Numbered from the stretch's first letter, positions 36,977-48,400 are shown. The stretch: 64,000 nucleotides of DNA from UBA668 sp041394605 (GCA_041394605.1 JAWKHX010000005.1:248001-312000); one strand, 5' to 3'. The notes: generated from the letters alone by a model not told the origin. Translations and numbers: made by a program.

Positions 36977-39900
36977 ATGGGAGCGCGAGCGGGTCGTCGC
37001 CTCCGGCGGAGGGCCTTGGTGGAGCGGGCGCTCCCCGTGCACGTGTGCCTGCTGGAGGCCCCGGGTGGCTACGGCAAGACCACACTCGCCGAGGACCTGG
37101 CCACGGCCAGCGAACTGGCGCGCATCGACGTGCTGCTCGAGGGTGCGTCAGGCTCGGATGCCGTGCTCGCCGCAGTGGTGGAAGCGTTGCGCCACTCGGG
37201 TCTGACCGACCTCGCTGACGCGGCGGCGCGGGCCACGACGGCGGCCGCGATCCACGAGTTGGCTGCGGGGCTGACCATGCGCGGTGAACCCTTGTGCGTG
37301 GTCGTCGACGAGGTGCAGCGACTCACCCTCGACGGTGCGGACTGGTTGGCCGAACTCGTCGCGCACCTCGCCGACAGCTGCCGGTTCGTGCTCGCCGGCC
37401 GCCAGATCCCGGCGGCGCTGCGTCACCTCGGTACACGGCCGGACGCAGTCCACTTGGGTGCCGACGACCTGCGGTTCTCCCCGACCGAGATCGCCGAGCT
37501 GGTGGGGCTGGCTGCGAACGAGGGGGCCGGCGATCCGGAACTCGGCGGCAGTGCGAGCTTGGAAGCCGACATCGTTCGCCGCTCGGGCGGCTGGCCCGCG
37601 GCGGTGTCGCTGATGGTGGGGCAGCGCCTGGCGGGGAGGGCCGACAGAGGCCTGGGTCCCCGGCCGCTCGATGAGGTGATGGCCGACCTCGTCGACGGCC
37701 TGCTCGACGGCTGCCCGGAGGAAGCCCGTGCCCGGCTGCAGCGTCTGGCCACCGTGCCCCTGCTGTCGCAGGACGTGGCCGCCGCCCTGTCCGGTGGCGG
37801 TGCGCTGGAAGACGCGGTCGCGCTGGGGTTGCCACTCGTTCGTCGGCCGGACGGTTGGTTGCGCCTTCCCGACCCGGTGCGTGATGCGCTCGCGCCCGAG
37901 CCGCTGGACGCTCCACGTCGTCGGGCGGTGGCGCGCGCCTACGCCGCGGCGGGCGAGTTGCACGCAGCGGTCCACCTGCTGCACGATGCCGGCGACGTGG
38001 ATGGCCTGGCCGAAGTGCTCGGTGGCTGCCCGTGGGCGCAACTCGAGGCAGCCGGCGTGTCGTTCGCGCGAGTGGTGGCAGCGCTGCTCGGTGATGACGA
38101 ACTGGCCCGCCACCCCGACGTGCTGGTCCTGCTGGCGCGCGCTGTCGAACACGGCGACCGCTCGCTGCGCCGCCGCTTCCTCGAACTCGCCGACAGTGCC
38201 ACAGCGGGCTCGGACGGCGAAGCCCGCCGCATGGTGCTGGCCGAGTTGGCCAGGGACGCCAGTCGCAGCGGCGATTTCGAGCAGGGGGAGCAGCTCGCCC
38301 ACCTGGCGCTGCACGGCGCGACACGCACGGAGATCGTGACGCGCGGTCGGGCGCTGTACGCCTGGGGCATGGCCGACACCCTGCGGTGCACGAGCACCGC
38401 CCTGGCCCGTGCAGCGGACACGCTCGGTGAGGCGGCGACACTGCACGAACTTGCCGGCGAGTACCGCTGGAGCTCCGAGGCGTTGCTGCGCGTCGGCTAC
38501 GCCGTGTCGTTCCATGGCGGGGCCGTCGATGCCGCGCTGGAGCAGGTTGAGCGGGCGCTGGCGCTACTCGGGGCCGCTGACATCTCACGCGCGGTCGCGC
38601 TCACCTACTTCATGGACGTGCTGGACCATGCGGCACGGAGCGAGGAGGCGGAGGCCGCGGGGTTGGAAGCCCTCGCCATCGGCCATCGCCTCGGCGACCA
38701 GACGGCCATCGGCTTCGCCTGTTGGGGGCTGGCGCTGGTGACGGCGCACCGCGGCGACCACCCGGCGACGCTGGAGTGGCTGGCCGACGCCGAACGCCAT
38801 GGCGGCCGCTGGATCGAGGAGGCCATCGGCACCGAGTTCGCGCTCGCCGCCTGCGACATGCTGGCCCTGCTCGGCGACGAGCCGGGCGCCCGGCGGTACC
38901 TCGCGCAGGGCGTCGAGCTTGCGTCGCGTCACGGGCTTCACGACGCACCCGCACCGGCGATCGGGAGGGTGGAGGCGATGTTCGGCGATCCCGAGCGAGC
39001 CGAGGCCATCCTCGCCGAACTCGACGGAAGGCCCTTCGCCGTGCCGCGCTACCGCTGGGCGCGGGCGCTGCTGCGGGCGTTTGCCGCCCACCGCCGGGGC
39101 GACACCGACGCCGCCCGTTCACTGCTGCGTCGAGCAGAGGACGACGCCGCCCGGTGCGGCTACCGCGATCTTCCGGCGCGCCACGAGCGGTGGATCCACG
39201 ATCTGCTGGCCCCGTACCGCGGCGAGCAGCCGAGGGCGGCGCTGTCGTCGGGCACCCGCGTGACCCTGCTCGGTCGGTTCGCCGTCAGCCGTGGTGGGGA
39301 GGACATCAGCCCGCCGCCGGGCAACCCGGCCACGCTCGTCAAGCTGCTCGCGCTGCGCGGCTCGATGACGGTGGAGGAGGTGATCGACCGTGTGTGGCCC
39401 GATGCCGACCTGGCAACGGGCCGCGCCCGACTGCGCAACACACTCAACCGCCTCCGGGTGCGTTGCGGCGACCTCGTCGACCGGCGCGGTGACGAGCTTG
39501 GGCTTGCCGCGGAGGTGGTCACCGACGTTGCCGAGTTCGAGGCCGCGGTGGCGGTAGCACTGGCCGCACCGCCGCACGAGCGGGCCGGGCTGGCGCGGCG
39601 TGCTGCGGCGCTGCACGGCGGCGACCTGCTGCCCGCCGACCGCTACGAGGACTGGGTCGCAGGGCCGCGGGAACGGCTGCGGCGGCGGTTCGTGGCCGTC
39701 ACCGACGCGCTGGCCGCGGATGCGGAGGCTCGCGGCGACTATGACGAGGCCGTCCGCCAACTCGACGTGGCGGTGGCGCTGGAGCCGCTCGACGAGGCGC
39801 GGTACGTGCAGGCGGCCCGCCTGCTGGTGACCCAGGGGCGCCGCGCCGGCGCTCGGGACATGGTGCAGCGGGCGCTGGCCGCGCTGCACGATCTCGGGAT

Positions 39901-39985
39901 CATGCCCGGCCCGGCGCTGCTCGCCCTCGCCGCCGATGTCGGCAGCCCCCTGGACGCGTCGTCGACGTCCGCACCGGCGCGCTGA
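36977..39985 (+). CDS. STAND ATPase regulator with C-terminal SARP (BTAD) domain
   Basis: A 1002-residue regulator. The N-terminal MalT-like STAND ATPase has the P-loop EAPGGYGKTTL (28-38) and Walker B LCVVVDEVQRLT (about 106-117), then a winged-helix-like region and TPR-type helical repeats (about 400-740). Residues about 761-1002 form an OmpR-type DNA-binding domain (RVTLLGRFAVSRGG, LLALRGSMTVEEVIDRVWPD) and a bacterial transcriptional activation domain (GDYDEAVRQLDVAVALEPLD). This layout combines MalT-like sensing with a SARP output. A four-unit 11-bp-period array lies 255 bp downstream, before the giant exported protein gene, which is the likely target. Confidence 0.85.
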   Translation: MGARAGRRLRRRALVERALPVHVCLLEAPGGYGKTTLAEDLATASELARIDVLLEGASGSDAVLAAVVEALRHSGLTDLADAAARATTAAAIHELAAGLTMRGEPLCVVVDEVQRLTLDGADWLAELVAHLADSCRFVLAGRQIPAALRHLGTRPDAVHLGADDLRFSPTEIAELVGLAANEGAGDPELGGSASLEADIVRRSGGWPAAVSLMVGQRLAGRADRGLGPRPLDEVMADLVDGLLDGCPEEARARLQRLATVPLLSQDVAAALSGGGALEDAVALGLPLVRRPDGWLRLPDPVRDALAPEPLDAPRRRAVARAYAAAGELHAAVHLLHDAGDVDGLAEVLGGCPWAQLEAAGVSFARVVAALLGDDELARHPDVLVLLARAVEHGDRSLRRRFLELADSATAGSDGEARRMVLAELARDASRSGDFEQGEQLAHLALHGATRTEIVTRGRALYAWGMADTLRCTSTALARAADTLGEAATLHELAGEYRWSSEALLRVGYAVSFHGGAVDAALEQVERALALLGAADISRAVALTYFMDVLDHAARSEEAEAAGLEALAIGHRLGDQTAIGFACWGLALVTAHRGDHPATLEWLADAERHGGRWIEEAIGTEFALAACDMLALLGDEPGARRYLAQGVELASRHGLHDAPAPAIGRVEAMFGDPERAEAILAELDGRPFAVPRYRWARALLRAFAAHRRGDTDAARSLLRRAEDDAARCGYRDLPARHERWIHDLLAPYRGEQPRAALSSGTRVTLLGRFAVSRGGEDISPPPGNPATLVKLLALRGSMTVEEVIDRVWPDADLATGRARLRNTLNRLRVRCGDLVDRRGDELGLAAEVVTDVAEFEAAVAVALAAPPHERAGLARRAAALHGGDLLPADRYEDWVAGPRERLRRRFVAVTDALAADAEARGDYDEAVRQLDVAVALEPLDEARYVQAARLLVTQGRRAGARDMVQRALAALHDLGIMPGPALLALAADVGSPLDASSTSAPAR

Positions 39986-39986
39986 G

Positions 39987-40163
39987 CTACGGCCCGGCCT
40001 CCGGAGCGGCCAGCCGTCGCAGCACGTCGCCCAGCTCGGTCAACGATCGCACCGGGGTCACCTCGCCGGTGTCCACCACCTCGACCTGCCCGACCAACTC
40101 GCCCGTCGTGGCCGGCCCGGGCAGGGCACGCAGCACCATGCTGAACGGTCGGGCAGGGCTCAT
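39987..40163 (-). CDS. Small conserved-looking protein, 58 residues
   Basis: From ATG 40163 the minus strand codes 58 residues with MVLRALPGPATTGELVGQVE and VDTGEVTPVRSLTELGDVLR. This looks like a short beta-strand/helix protein of a type often seen next to regulators in actinobacteria; no function is known to me. GAGGTG precedes the ATG. It converges with the SARP gene (3' ends adjacent) and is divergent from the giant exported protein gene. Sequence upstream in the frame has no protein-like features. Confidence 0.5.
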   Translation of the reverse strand: MSPARPFSMVLRALPGPATTGELVGQVEVVDTGEVTPVRSLTELGDVLRRLAAPEAGP

Positions 40164-40239
40164 CGCGCACCTCGTGGGTCGCCGGTGTTCGAACTGGTCC
40201 CGGTCGGTCGCTCCATGGTCACGGATGGTGCCCTCCTGC

Positions 40240-40292
40240 CGTCCGACGAACGTCCGACGGTGATCGGAACGGCGTCGGACGCTCGTCGGACG
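40240..40292. promoter_or_regulatory. Four-unit array of CGTCCGACG (candidate SARP operator)
   Basis: CGTCCGACG occurs at 40240-40248 and 40251-40259; its complement CGTCGGACG occurs at 40273-40281 and 40284-40292. Units within each pair are 11 bp apart. SARP proteins bind direct repeats with 11-bp period. The array ends 22 bp before ATG 40315. Confidence 0.65.
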
Positions 40293-40314
40293 CCCCCCGT
40301 GTTGGCTGCCGACC

Positions 40315-43300
40315 ATGTCTGCCGTCGTGCGCAAGTTCGCGTGGTTGTCCGTCATCTCAGCAGTGGTCTCGGGCGCCCTGGTCGTGGCTCCGGCCTCTGC
40401 CGCCCCGGCCACGCTCGCGCCCGGCGAGGCCGAGGCAGTCGTCACCGGTGCGACCGGGGTGCCGCAGGCGGCCGTTGGCGAGGGCGCGGCGGGCTACGTC
40501 GGCACCGTGCCGTCCCGCCTGCTGGACACTCGCGAGACCACGGCGATGGCGGCGGGCGAGGTGCGTGCGCTGGACGTGCTCGGTGTCGGCGGGGTGCCGG
40601 CGAGCGGTGTGGATGCCGTCGTGCTCAATGTCACCGTGACCCAGCCGAGCGCCGACGGTTGGCTGACGGTGTTCCCCGCCGGCACGGATGCGCCGCTGGC
40701 GTCGAACCTCAACTTCGCCGCCGGGCGGACCGTGGCCAACCTGGTGATCGCCAAGGTCGGTGCGGACGGCAAGGTCGCCCTCCGCAACGAACGCGGCGCG
40801 ACCGACGTGGTGGTGGACGTGCAGGGCTGGTTCGCCCCCGACGCCGGTTACACCGCGCTCTCGCCCGCCCGCGTGCTGGACACCCGCGACGATGCCCCGG
40901 TCGGCCCAGGGGAAACCCTCGAGCTGCAGGTGGCCGGCGAGGGTGGGGTGCCCGCGGACGGAGTGGACGCGGTGGTGCTCAACGTCACCGCAACGCAGCC
41001 GACCTCGGGTGGCTGGCTCACCGTCTTCCCGGCTGGCGTGGGGTCGCCGCTGGCGTCGAACCTCAACTTCCGCCCGGCACAGACGGTGCCCAACGTGGTG
41101 ATCGCCAAGGTCGGCAGCGACGGCAAGGTGAGCATCCGCAACGAGCGCGGCGCCACCCAGGTGGTGGTGGACGTGCAGGGCTGGTTCGGCACCGGCGCGG
41201 CGCTGACCGGTGGCGAGGACGTCGGCTGGCGCTTCGTGCCGCGTCATGTGCTGCTGGCGCCCGGCGAGTTCTCCGTGGTGGAACTGGTGCAGACCGACGC
41301 GGCCGGCGCGGCGACGGGTTCGTCGCTGCCGCCCGGCGTGTCGTTCGTGACGTCGACGGCCGACGGCATCGTCACCGTCACACCGCTGTCCGGCCGTCAG
41401 GTGATGGTCACCGCAGGACCCGAGGTGGACACCGCGATGGTCGGCGCGCAGATCCCTGGGTGGCCGGTGAACCCGGCACTCACGGTGACGATCGTCCGCC
41501 TCCAGCCCGGAGTGGTCGCGCTGGCGGACGACCAGGTGCTGTTCCCCACGACGGACCTCCCGCCGGGCGTGCCGGAGGGCGAGTGGCTGCCCGACGGTGT
41601 GACCGAGGACGGCCCCGGGCCGTTCACATGGGAGGAGTACGGCGACCGCTTCGAGCGTCCGGCCGACGCGCTCGCTGGTGAGATGGGTTGGGACGACGTG
41701 CTCGCGGCCACGTTCCATTACCCGGTGGTGCTGCGGTGCCCGGCCCCGGAGGTGGGCACGCTGGTGGTGGCGAGCGGCGCGTCGGGTGTGCTCGGCAAGG
41801 TGGTCGAGCTGCCCGGCCTGCCCACCCTGGAGCGCGACGGGTGGTGCCTTGTCACCGTGGAGATCGTGGCCCCGCAGGCGATCTACGAGGACCTGCACTA
41901 CGACCTCACCTACGACGATCTGCTCGCGCTCGGCATGGTGCCACCGGTGCCCACCTACTCGACAGAGGACCTGTCGTACACGGACGGGTTCACGACCGCG
42001 GCGGCGGTGCAGGACGCCGCCGGCCGTGCGGGGGGCCGCCGCACCGAGGCGGGCCCGCCGACGCCGCCCACGCCCCCCACCCCGGCCCCGCCCGGCAGCC
42101 AGACGGCCAGCACGGCCACGCAGGCCAGCCCGCAGCAGGGCGGAGGCTTCAGTGACAAGGCTCGTGCGTGTCGCGACGCGATGCTGCAGTCGGCCGGCGC
42201 GGCCGGGCAGGCGTTGGAGATCCAGCCGGCCATCTCGTCCACGTTCACGCCGATCTTCGACGTGCTCGTCGACATCAACAACGGCACGCCGGGCGACATC
42301 AAGATCCGCATCGGCGCCAGCCTCTCCACGACCGTCCAGCTGAAGGCCAAGGTGCAGGCGTCGTTGACGCTGGAGGCCACCTGCCCGCTGGCGTCCATTC
42401 TGGAGATGCGCATCGCCGGCCCCGGCCCGCTCGCGCCGTTCATCGACTTCTACGGCCGCGGCGACGTCAGTGCCAAGCTGTCGATCAAGGCCGACGGTGG
42501 CCCGCGCCTGGAAGCCGGTTTCGGCTGCACCGCCGGCGTGGTGGTGGCCGTCGGCTTCGCCTACAACGGCGGCAGCGACGCGCTCACCAGCCTGAACGAG
42601 TTCACCCCCAGTTCGAGCTGCCAACCCACGTGGAACCTGGCGAGCGGTCTGACCACGGACGGGGCCGGCATCAGCATCGAGATCGCTCCGGGCGTGGCGA
42701 TCACGTCGCCGCTCGGGCTGCGGCTGGGCGGCGTGGTGGTGGGCGCCATCGGGGCGGTGCTGCACCGCTTCAACCCCGCCATCCCGGCCGAGCCAGGCGT
42801 GATGGAGGTGATCAAGGGCGAGATCGGGCCGACGCTGAAGGCCGTCTGGGAGAACGTGTCGAACGCGATCGCCAATCAGGCCGCCAAGTCCGGTGTGTCG
42901 GCGGAGATCGGCACGAAGATCTTCGTCGAGTTCAAGCCGATCGTGTGGTTCCTCGGCAAGTTCGGCCTCACCAAGCAGCCGGGCACGGTGGTGCCCGGCG
43001 TGGGTGAGACCAGCGGTGAGCTCCCGCTCTTCTCCACGTCGGTGCCGATCGGGTCGCTCTATGCGCCGCTGAACAACGTCCGCTTCGAGGCCACCGTGGG
43101 CGGTGAGGACACGCCGTCGACGCCGGCGATCTACGTCCAGGAGGACGACGAGTTGACCGTGCTGGCCGTGCTGGCGCCCACCACCGCGGGGCTCACGAAC
43201 CCGCTCACGCCGCAGCTCACCGAAGGCTGGCTGTACCGCGGCGACGGCACGCTGTGGGAGCGCTCCGACTTCTTCGGCGACGTCTCGGTGGCGCAGGCCA

Positions 43301-45474
43301 CCGGTGTCGAGGCCGTGCACGGCAACACTGCGCTGCGCATCAGCTCGACGATCACCAAGGGCATGTGCGACTCGATGCGCGACCACCCGGTCGCCTTCCG
43401 CTTCGCCGGCAATGCGCCGATCTCGCTCATCGTCATCGGCATCCCCGCCGCCGCCTGGGGTGGCGAGTTCACGATCCAGTGCGTCGACGGCAAGGTCCGC
43501 TGGGACCCGGAGAAGGTGCTCGACCTCCCGGAGGTCGGCGAGACGCCCGTGTCGCTCTTCACCCAGGGCGCCTCGGCCGACAATGTGGAGATCACCGGCA
43601 TCCCGGCATGGCTGGAGTGGGGCGGCGGCACGTCGCACGTGCTGACCCCGAAGACGGACGGCGAGGACCAGCTGGACTTCACGATGACCGTCGTCGACGA
43701 CGGCAACGGGCCGACGTGCCAGCAGCGGCAGGCGACCATCGTCGCCACCACGGAACATCGTGGGATCGTCAATCTGACGGTGATGGAGGACGAGAAGTGC
43801 TACGTCCGCTTCGAGCCGAACGACATCACCGGCCCCGGCCCGGTGCAGTCGGTGATGACCACCGAGGGCTACGGCAACCTGGACATCCCGGTCGACGACA
43901 TCACGGGCGCCCTGCCGGACTGGCTGCACCTCGTGGCGCCGGTGGCCACCTACCCACTCGACGGCCCGACGGTGTTCCGCCTGCCGGACAGCGATGGCAC
44001 ACCGCAGGAGGTCACCTGGGCCCTGACGGTCGACGAGCGGCAGCCGACGTGTCAGGACCAGCCGGCACGGGTCCACATCATCCAGATCACGAGCGACCGC
44101 GGCAACGCCACCCTGACGGTGAAGGACCCGAAGGTGGACAAGCGTCAGGACTGCGGCTTCCGGTTCACCCCGAACGAGCTGCCCGGCCACGGGGTGAGCC
44201 AGCTGTCGCTGCGCGACGACGCGCTCGCCGCGGTGGGAAGCGAGGCCAACTGGTCGATCACCGGGCTGCCGGACTGGCTGGCGGTGTCGCCGACCTCGGG
44301 CACCCTGTCCCAGGGCGGCTCGACACCGGTGGCCTTCTCCGGTGCCCCGCCGGCGCCGACATCGTGCGCCGGTCGCGGCGCCCTCAACCTTCCCGTCCAC
44401 GCCGACGCCAGCCTTCCCGGTGGCGGCTCGCTGACGGCCACGATCGTGCTGCACTACCCGGCGGTCCCGCCGACCGGCGACTGCACGCCGAAGCCGGCGG
44501 GCGGTTGGGGCGACCCGCACATGTTCTCCTTCGACGGCGTCACCTGGGAAGGCCAGACGCTCGGCGAGTACGTGTACGTCGAGACCGACCCCGGCGCGGC
44601 CGTGCCGTACCGCGTGGTGGCTCGCCACCAGCCGACGAACCGCGGCCTCGCCGACCAGTCGGTCGCGCCGACCAGCGTGACGGCAGCGGTGTTCGAGTAC
44701 GGCACCCATGCCATCGAGGTCTACGCCGATCACAGCGACCTCACCGGCCAGCCGTGGATCGTGTACGTGGACGGCGAGGAGGTGGATCTCGCGGACGGCG
44801 TGCCCCTCGCGGTGGGTGACGGTCTATCCGTGGTTCGCTCCGCCAGCACGGTGCGCGCCGACGCTGCGGACCTGTTCGTCACGGCCAGGGTGGCCGGCAT
44901 CATCGACCTGACGGTCACCGCGCTCGGGTCGCCGGCGGTGCACGGCCTGCTCGGGTCGCCCGACGGGGTGCCGGCGAACGACTTCACGGGCAGCGACGGC
45001 ACGGTGTACTCCCCGGCCGACATCCACGAGTGGGTGCAGCCCCAGTTCAGCGACTTCGTGGCGTCGTGGCGGATCACCGATCAGGCCGACTCGCCGTTCA
45101 CCCTTCAGCTCCCGGCGAACCGGTTCGGGTTGCCGAACCCCGGCTTCGACAGCGCCTTCATGGCGGAGTGGGAGGCCGAGGTCGACGCCGTGCTGACCGC
45201 GGTCGCCGCGATCTGCGACAGCCCGCCGTCGGTGGGCATGCGCACCCGGTATGCGATCGCCCTGGAGCTGTCGATCGGCAGCCCGATGGAGCGGATCGAG
45301 TCCTACCTGTGCCACTACACCGTGCGTGGCGTGGCCACCGTGGATGGGCAGCCGGTGCCCGGCTTGCAGGTCACCGTGGACGGCGCCGGCGTGAAGCCTG
45401 CACCACCACGACCGCCACGGACGGCACCTACCTCTGCATGGTGGAGCCGAGCAGCAACGAAGCGGCCTCGGTGA
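40315..45474 (+). CDS. Giant exported surface protein, N-terminal part (two beta repeats, VWD domain)
   Basis: Signal peptide (residues 1-30; LSVISAVVSGALVVAPASAA). Two repeats of about 115 residues follow, each with RLLDTR/RVLDTR, ASNLNF, VVLNVT and the ending VVVDVQGWF, a module common in actinobacterial surface proteins. A long region with paired Cys comes next, including putative-Ig segments. At about 1397-1570 is a von Willebrand type D domain (GGWGDPHMFSFDGVTWEG). The true protein continues: near 45395 one base is missing, after which the next frame reads ACTTTTATDGTYLCMVEPSS. In the uncorrected frame it stops at 45474. Full product would be about 2,990 residues. Likely cell-surface or secreted adhesin-like protein; target of the upstream SARP regulator by position. 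Confidence 0.75.
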   Translation: MSAVVRKFAWLSVISAVVSGALVVAPASAAPATLAPGEAEAVVTGATGVPQAAVGEGAAGYVGTVPSRLLDTRETTAMAAGEVRALDVLGVGGVPASGVDAVVLNVTVTQPSADGWLTVFPAGTDAPLASNLNFAAGRTVANLVIAKVGADGKVALRNERGATDVVVDVQGWFAPDAGYTALSPARVLDTRDDAPVGPGETLELQVAGEGGVPADGVDAVVLNVTATQPTSGGWLTVFPAGVGSPLASNLNFRPAQTVPNVVIAKVGSDGKVSIRNERGATQVVVDVQGWFGTGAALTGGEDVGWRFVPRHVLLAPGEFSVVELVQTDAAGAATGSSLPPGVSFVTSTADGIVTVTPLSGRQVMVTAGPEVDTAMVGAQIPGWPVNPALTVTIVRLQPGVVALADDQVLFPTTDLPPGVPEGEWLPDGVTEDGPGPFTWEEYGDRFERPADALAGEMGWDDVLAATFHYPVVLRCPAPEVGTLVVASGASGVLGKVVELPGLPTLERDGWCLVTVEIVAPQAIYEDLHYDLTYDDLLALGMVPPVPTYSTEDLSYTDGFTTAAAVQDAAGRAGGRRTEAGPPTPPTPPTPAPPGSQTASTATQASPQQGGGFSDKARACRDAMLQSAGAAGQALEIQPAISSTFTPIFDVLVDINNGTPGDIKIRIGASLSTTVQLKAKVQASLTLEATCPLASILEMRIAGPGPLAPFIDFYGRGDVSAKLSIKADGGPRLEAGFGCTAGVVVAVGFAYNGGSDALTSLNEFTPSSSCQPTWNLASGLTTDGAGISIEIAPGVAITSPLGLRLGGVVVGAIGAVLHRFNPAIPAEPGVMEVIKGEIGPTLKAVWENVSNAIANQAAKSGVSAEIGTKIFVEFKPIVWFLGKFGLTKQPGTVVPGVGETSGELPLFSTSVPIGSLYAPLNNVRFEATVGGEDTPSTPAIYVQEDDELTVLAVLAPTTAGLTNPLTPQLTEGWLYRGDGTLWERSDFFGDVSVAQATGVEAVHGNTALRISSTITKGMCDSMRDHPVAFRFAGNAPISLIVIGIPAAAWGGEFTIQCVDGKVRWDPEKVLDLPEVGETPVSLFTQGASADNVEITGIPAWLEWGGGTSHVLTPKTDGEDQLDFTMTVVDDGNGPTCQQRQATIVATTEHRGIVNLTVMEDEKCYVRFEPNDITGPGPVQSVMTTEGYGNLDIPVDDITGALPDWLHLVAPVATYPLDGPTVFRLPDSDGTPQEVTWALTVDERQPTCQDQPARVHIIQITSDRGNATLTVKDPKVDKRQDCGFRFTPNELPGHGVSQLSLRDDALAAVGSEANWSITGLPDWLAVSPTSGTLSQGGSTPVAFSGAPPAPTSCAGRGALNLPVHADASLPGGGSLTATIVLHYPAVPPTGDCTPKPAGGWGDPHMFSFDGVTWEGQTLGEYVYVETDPGAAVPYRVVARHQPTNRGLADQSVAPTSVTAAVFEYGTHAIEVYADHSDLTGQPWIVYVDGEEVDLADGVPLAVGDGLSVVRSASTVRADAADLFVTARVAGIIDLTVTALGSPAVHGLLGSPDGVPANDFTGSDGTVYSPADIHEWVQPQFSDFVASWRITDQADSPFTLQLPANRFGLPNPGFDSAFMAEWEAEVDAVLTAVAAICDSPPSVGMRTRYAIALELSIGSPMERIESYLCHYTVRGVATVDGQPVPGLQVTVDGAGVKPAPPRPPRTAPTSAWWSRAATKRPR

Positions 45475-48400
45475 CGCCGTCGCTCCCCCTGGAGCTCGAT
45501 GTGGTCGGTACGTGGCCGGGCCGTAGCGGGGTGGCCATCGCCACCATCGCCTCGTTCCCGGCGCTCGCCGTGCTGGAGGCCGGGCCGGCGGTGGCCGAAG
45601 TCGACCTGGTACTGGACGCGCCGAGCGTGCCCGTGCTGCAGACGAGTGGTGTGGTGCGCCGCGACGGCGCAGCGTTGCCGGGGGACCGCCTGTTCCTGGT
45701 GACGGCCTTCGACAGCGCCGGCGCGACGCTCGCCGAGCTGCGCGCCGTCGCCGCGGTCGACCCCGACACCGGTGCCTACTCGTTCACCCGGGCGCTGCCG
45801 GGCGGCGGTGACGGCCCGGATCCTCACCGGGGTCACAGACCCGTCCGGGAGACGTTCGAGACCACCGCCGCCGACCTCGTGCTGGGCCCGAACCCGGTGG
45901 AGTTCGACGTCGACTACTCCATGCCGCTCGTGGCGGTCGACGGCACAGCCACCGATGGGTCCGCGGGCCTTGCCGAGGCCACGGTGTACGTGAACGCCAA
46001 GAGCGCGCTCGGGCTGAGCCTGGGGATCACGGCCGTGGCCATCACCCCGGACGCCGTCAGCGGGGCCTACCGAGTGGTGGTGCCGCTGCCGCGGGCCACC
46101 GCCACGGTGGTGGCGAGCATGGTGGTGCCGCCGTACTCGGAGAGCTACTCGGCGCCCGAGACCCCGGTGGCGCCGGGGGAGACCACCGTGCCGTTCGACG
46201 TGGTCCATCATCCGCCGGTGGTGACCGTCTCGGGCTCGATGGTCGACGAGGCCGGCGCTGCGCTGCCCGGAACCGTCTTCGTGCAGAGCACCTACCGCGG
46301 ACCCACGGGCACCGCGCTCGCGGCCTTCACCGCGGCGGTCCAGCCCGGCGTCGACGGGGCGTATACGTTCACCCGGCCGGCGCCGCTCGGCACGGCCACG
46401 GTGCAGGTCACCGCGTTCGCCGGTTCTGCCGGGGAGCAGTTCACCACCGGTCAGGTGGCGGTGACGCCCGGACCGAACAACCTCCTGCTGGACGTGGTGC
46501 TGGCCCCGGTGCGCCTGCACCTGACCGGCACGATGGTGAACGGTGCGGGCGCGGCCCTGGCCGGCCCGGTGCTGCTGCGAGCGATGTTCTACGACGCTGC
46601 CGATGGCTACCTCGGCCAGTCGCTGCTCACGGTCTCGCCGGGTACCGGTGGCGCCTACCAGGCCGACGTCACCGGCCATCGCGACGCCGTGCGGGCCGAG
46701 GTGCGGGCCGAGGTGGGTGTCGTCGGTGACTACTACCCGACGACGGTCACCGGCCTCGTGCCCGGCGACAACGACGCCACCCTGTCGTTCACCCACGACC
46801 CGCCACTGCTGACGCTCGAGGGCTCGATGATCGACACCGCGACCGGCAATGCATTGGCCGGGCCGGTCACGCTGGGCATCGGGTTCCGCAACGCGCAGGG
46901 CGCGCTGTACGGCACGACCGTGCAGGTCAGCCCGGCGCCGGGCACCGGCGCCTATTCGGTCACCGTGCCGGGTCATCACCTGGCCACCGCCGCGAACGTC
47001 GTGGCGTACGTCGGCCAGAACGGCGAGACGGTGGAGGCCGACGTGCCAGGCCTGCTGCCGGGCGAGAACACCTTCCCGTTCAGCGTCGGGTACGCCGCGC
47101 CGATCGTCACCGTGGGCGGCACCATGCTGACGACCGGCGGTGTGCCGTACAGCACCGGCGCCTACGTGCGCTTGCAGGCGTTCGACACCGGCGGCACGGA
47201 GATCTGGTACCAGCGGGTGTTCGTCGGCATCGGTGTCGAGGGGCAGTACGCCGTCACCCGCACGTTGCCGCAGACGGCGGTGACGTTCCAGGCCACTGCC
47301 GAGGTCGGCCCGTCCTCCGCGGACTGGAAGACGACCGGCCCGCTGACGGTGGTACCGGGTAACCAGACCGTGCCGTTCGACGTGCTGTGGCTGCCGACCC
47401 GACTCCAGGTCATCGGTTCGTTGACCTCCGCGCCCGGCGTGCCGCTGCCCGGTCCGGTCCAGATCGGCGTGTCGGCACGGAACACCGGTGGCGACCTGAT
47501 CCTCTACACCCAGCCGGCCGTGACCCCGGCCGCGGGCACGGGCGCCTTCTCCTTCACGGTCACGTTGCCGGAGGTGACCGACTCGGTCGAGTTGCTCGCC
47601 TTCGTCGGCCAGTACGGCTTCGAGCAGGAGAAGCAGATCGTCACCGGGTTCGCCCCCGCCACGCTCACCACCGCCCAGTTCGACGTGGTGCACAACCCAC
47701 CCACGCTGCAGGTCGGCGGTGTGGCCCAGGTCAACGGCGTGGCGGTGAACGGCCAGGTGGAGATCCGCCTCCGGTACCTCACCACGGCGTTCGGGGAGCC
47801 GCTCGGCCAGACCGTCTTCGTCAACGCGGTCAACGGCGTCTACACCAAGCAGGTGACCATGCCGGAGGGCACCTACACGGCGACGGTCACGGTGCGAGCC
47901 TCGAACGGGGCGAACTGGTTCACGTCCGTGCAGAGCGACATCGTGCCGAACGAGGTGCGCGCCGTCACCCTGGACTTCGACGACGTGCCGAACACGCTCG
48001 ACGTCAGCGGCGTGCTGCAGCAGTTCGGCCTGCCGGCCGACGGTGCCCGCCTCGACGTGTCGTTCCGCGACGCGGGCAACAACACGGTGCTGTCGACGAC
48101 GAGGTTCCTGACGCTCGGCCCGGACGGCTCCTACTCGACCTCGCTGGCCATGCCGGATGGGACGGTGAGGGCCGACGTGACGGCGGTGGTCAGCGGTGGC
48201 GGCGAGACCTACTCCCACTCCCGCGCGTTCCTCGGGCTCGGGGACGGTCCCAACCCCGTGACGCTCGACGCCGACACGGTGCTGCTGGAACTGACGGGCA
48301 CCCTGCTGGAGAACGGGGTGCCGCTGGTGCTGACCGACCCCAACGGTGAACTGCACTTCGACACGCTGCTCGATCGCGGTCTGCTCGGGCTGTGGGGCTA

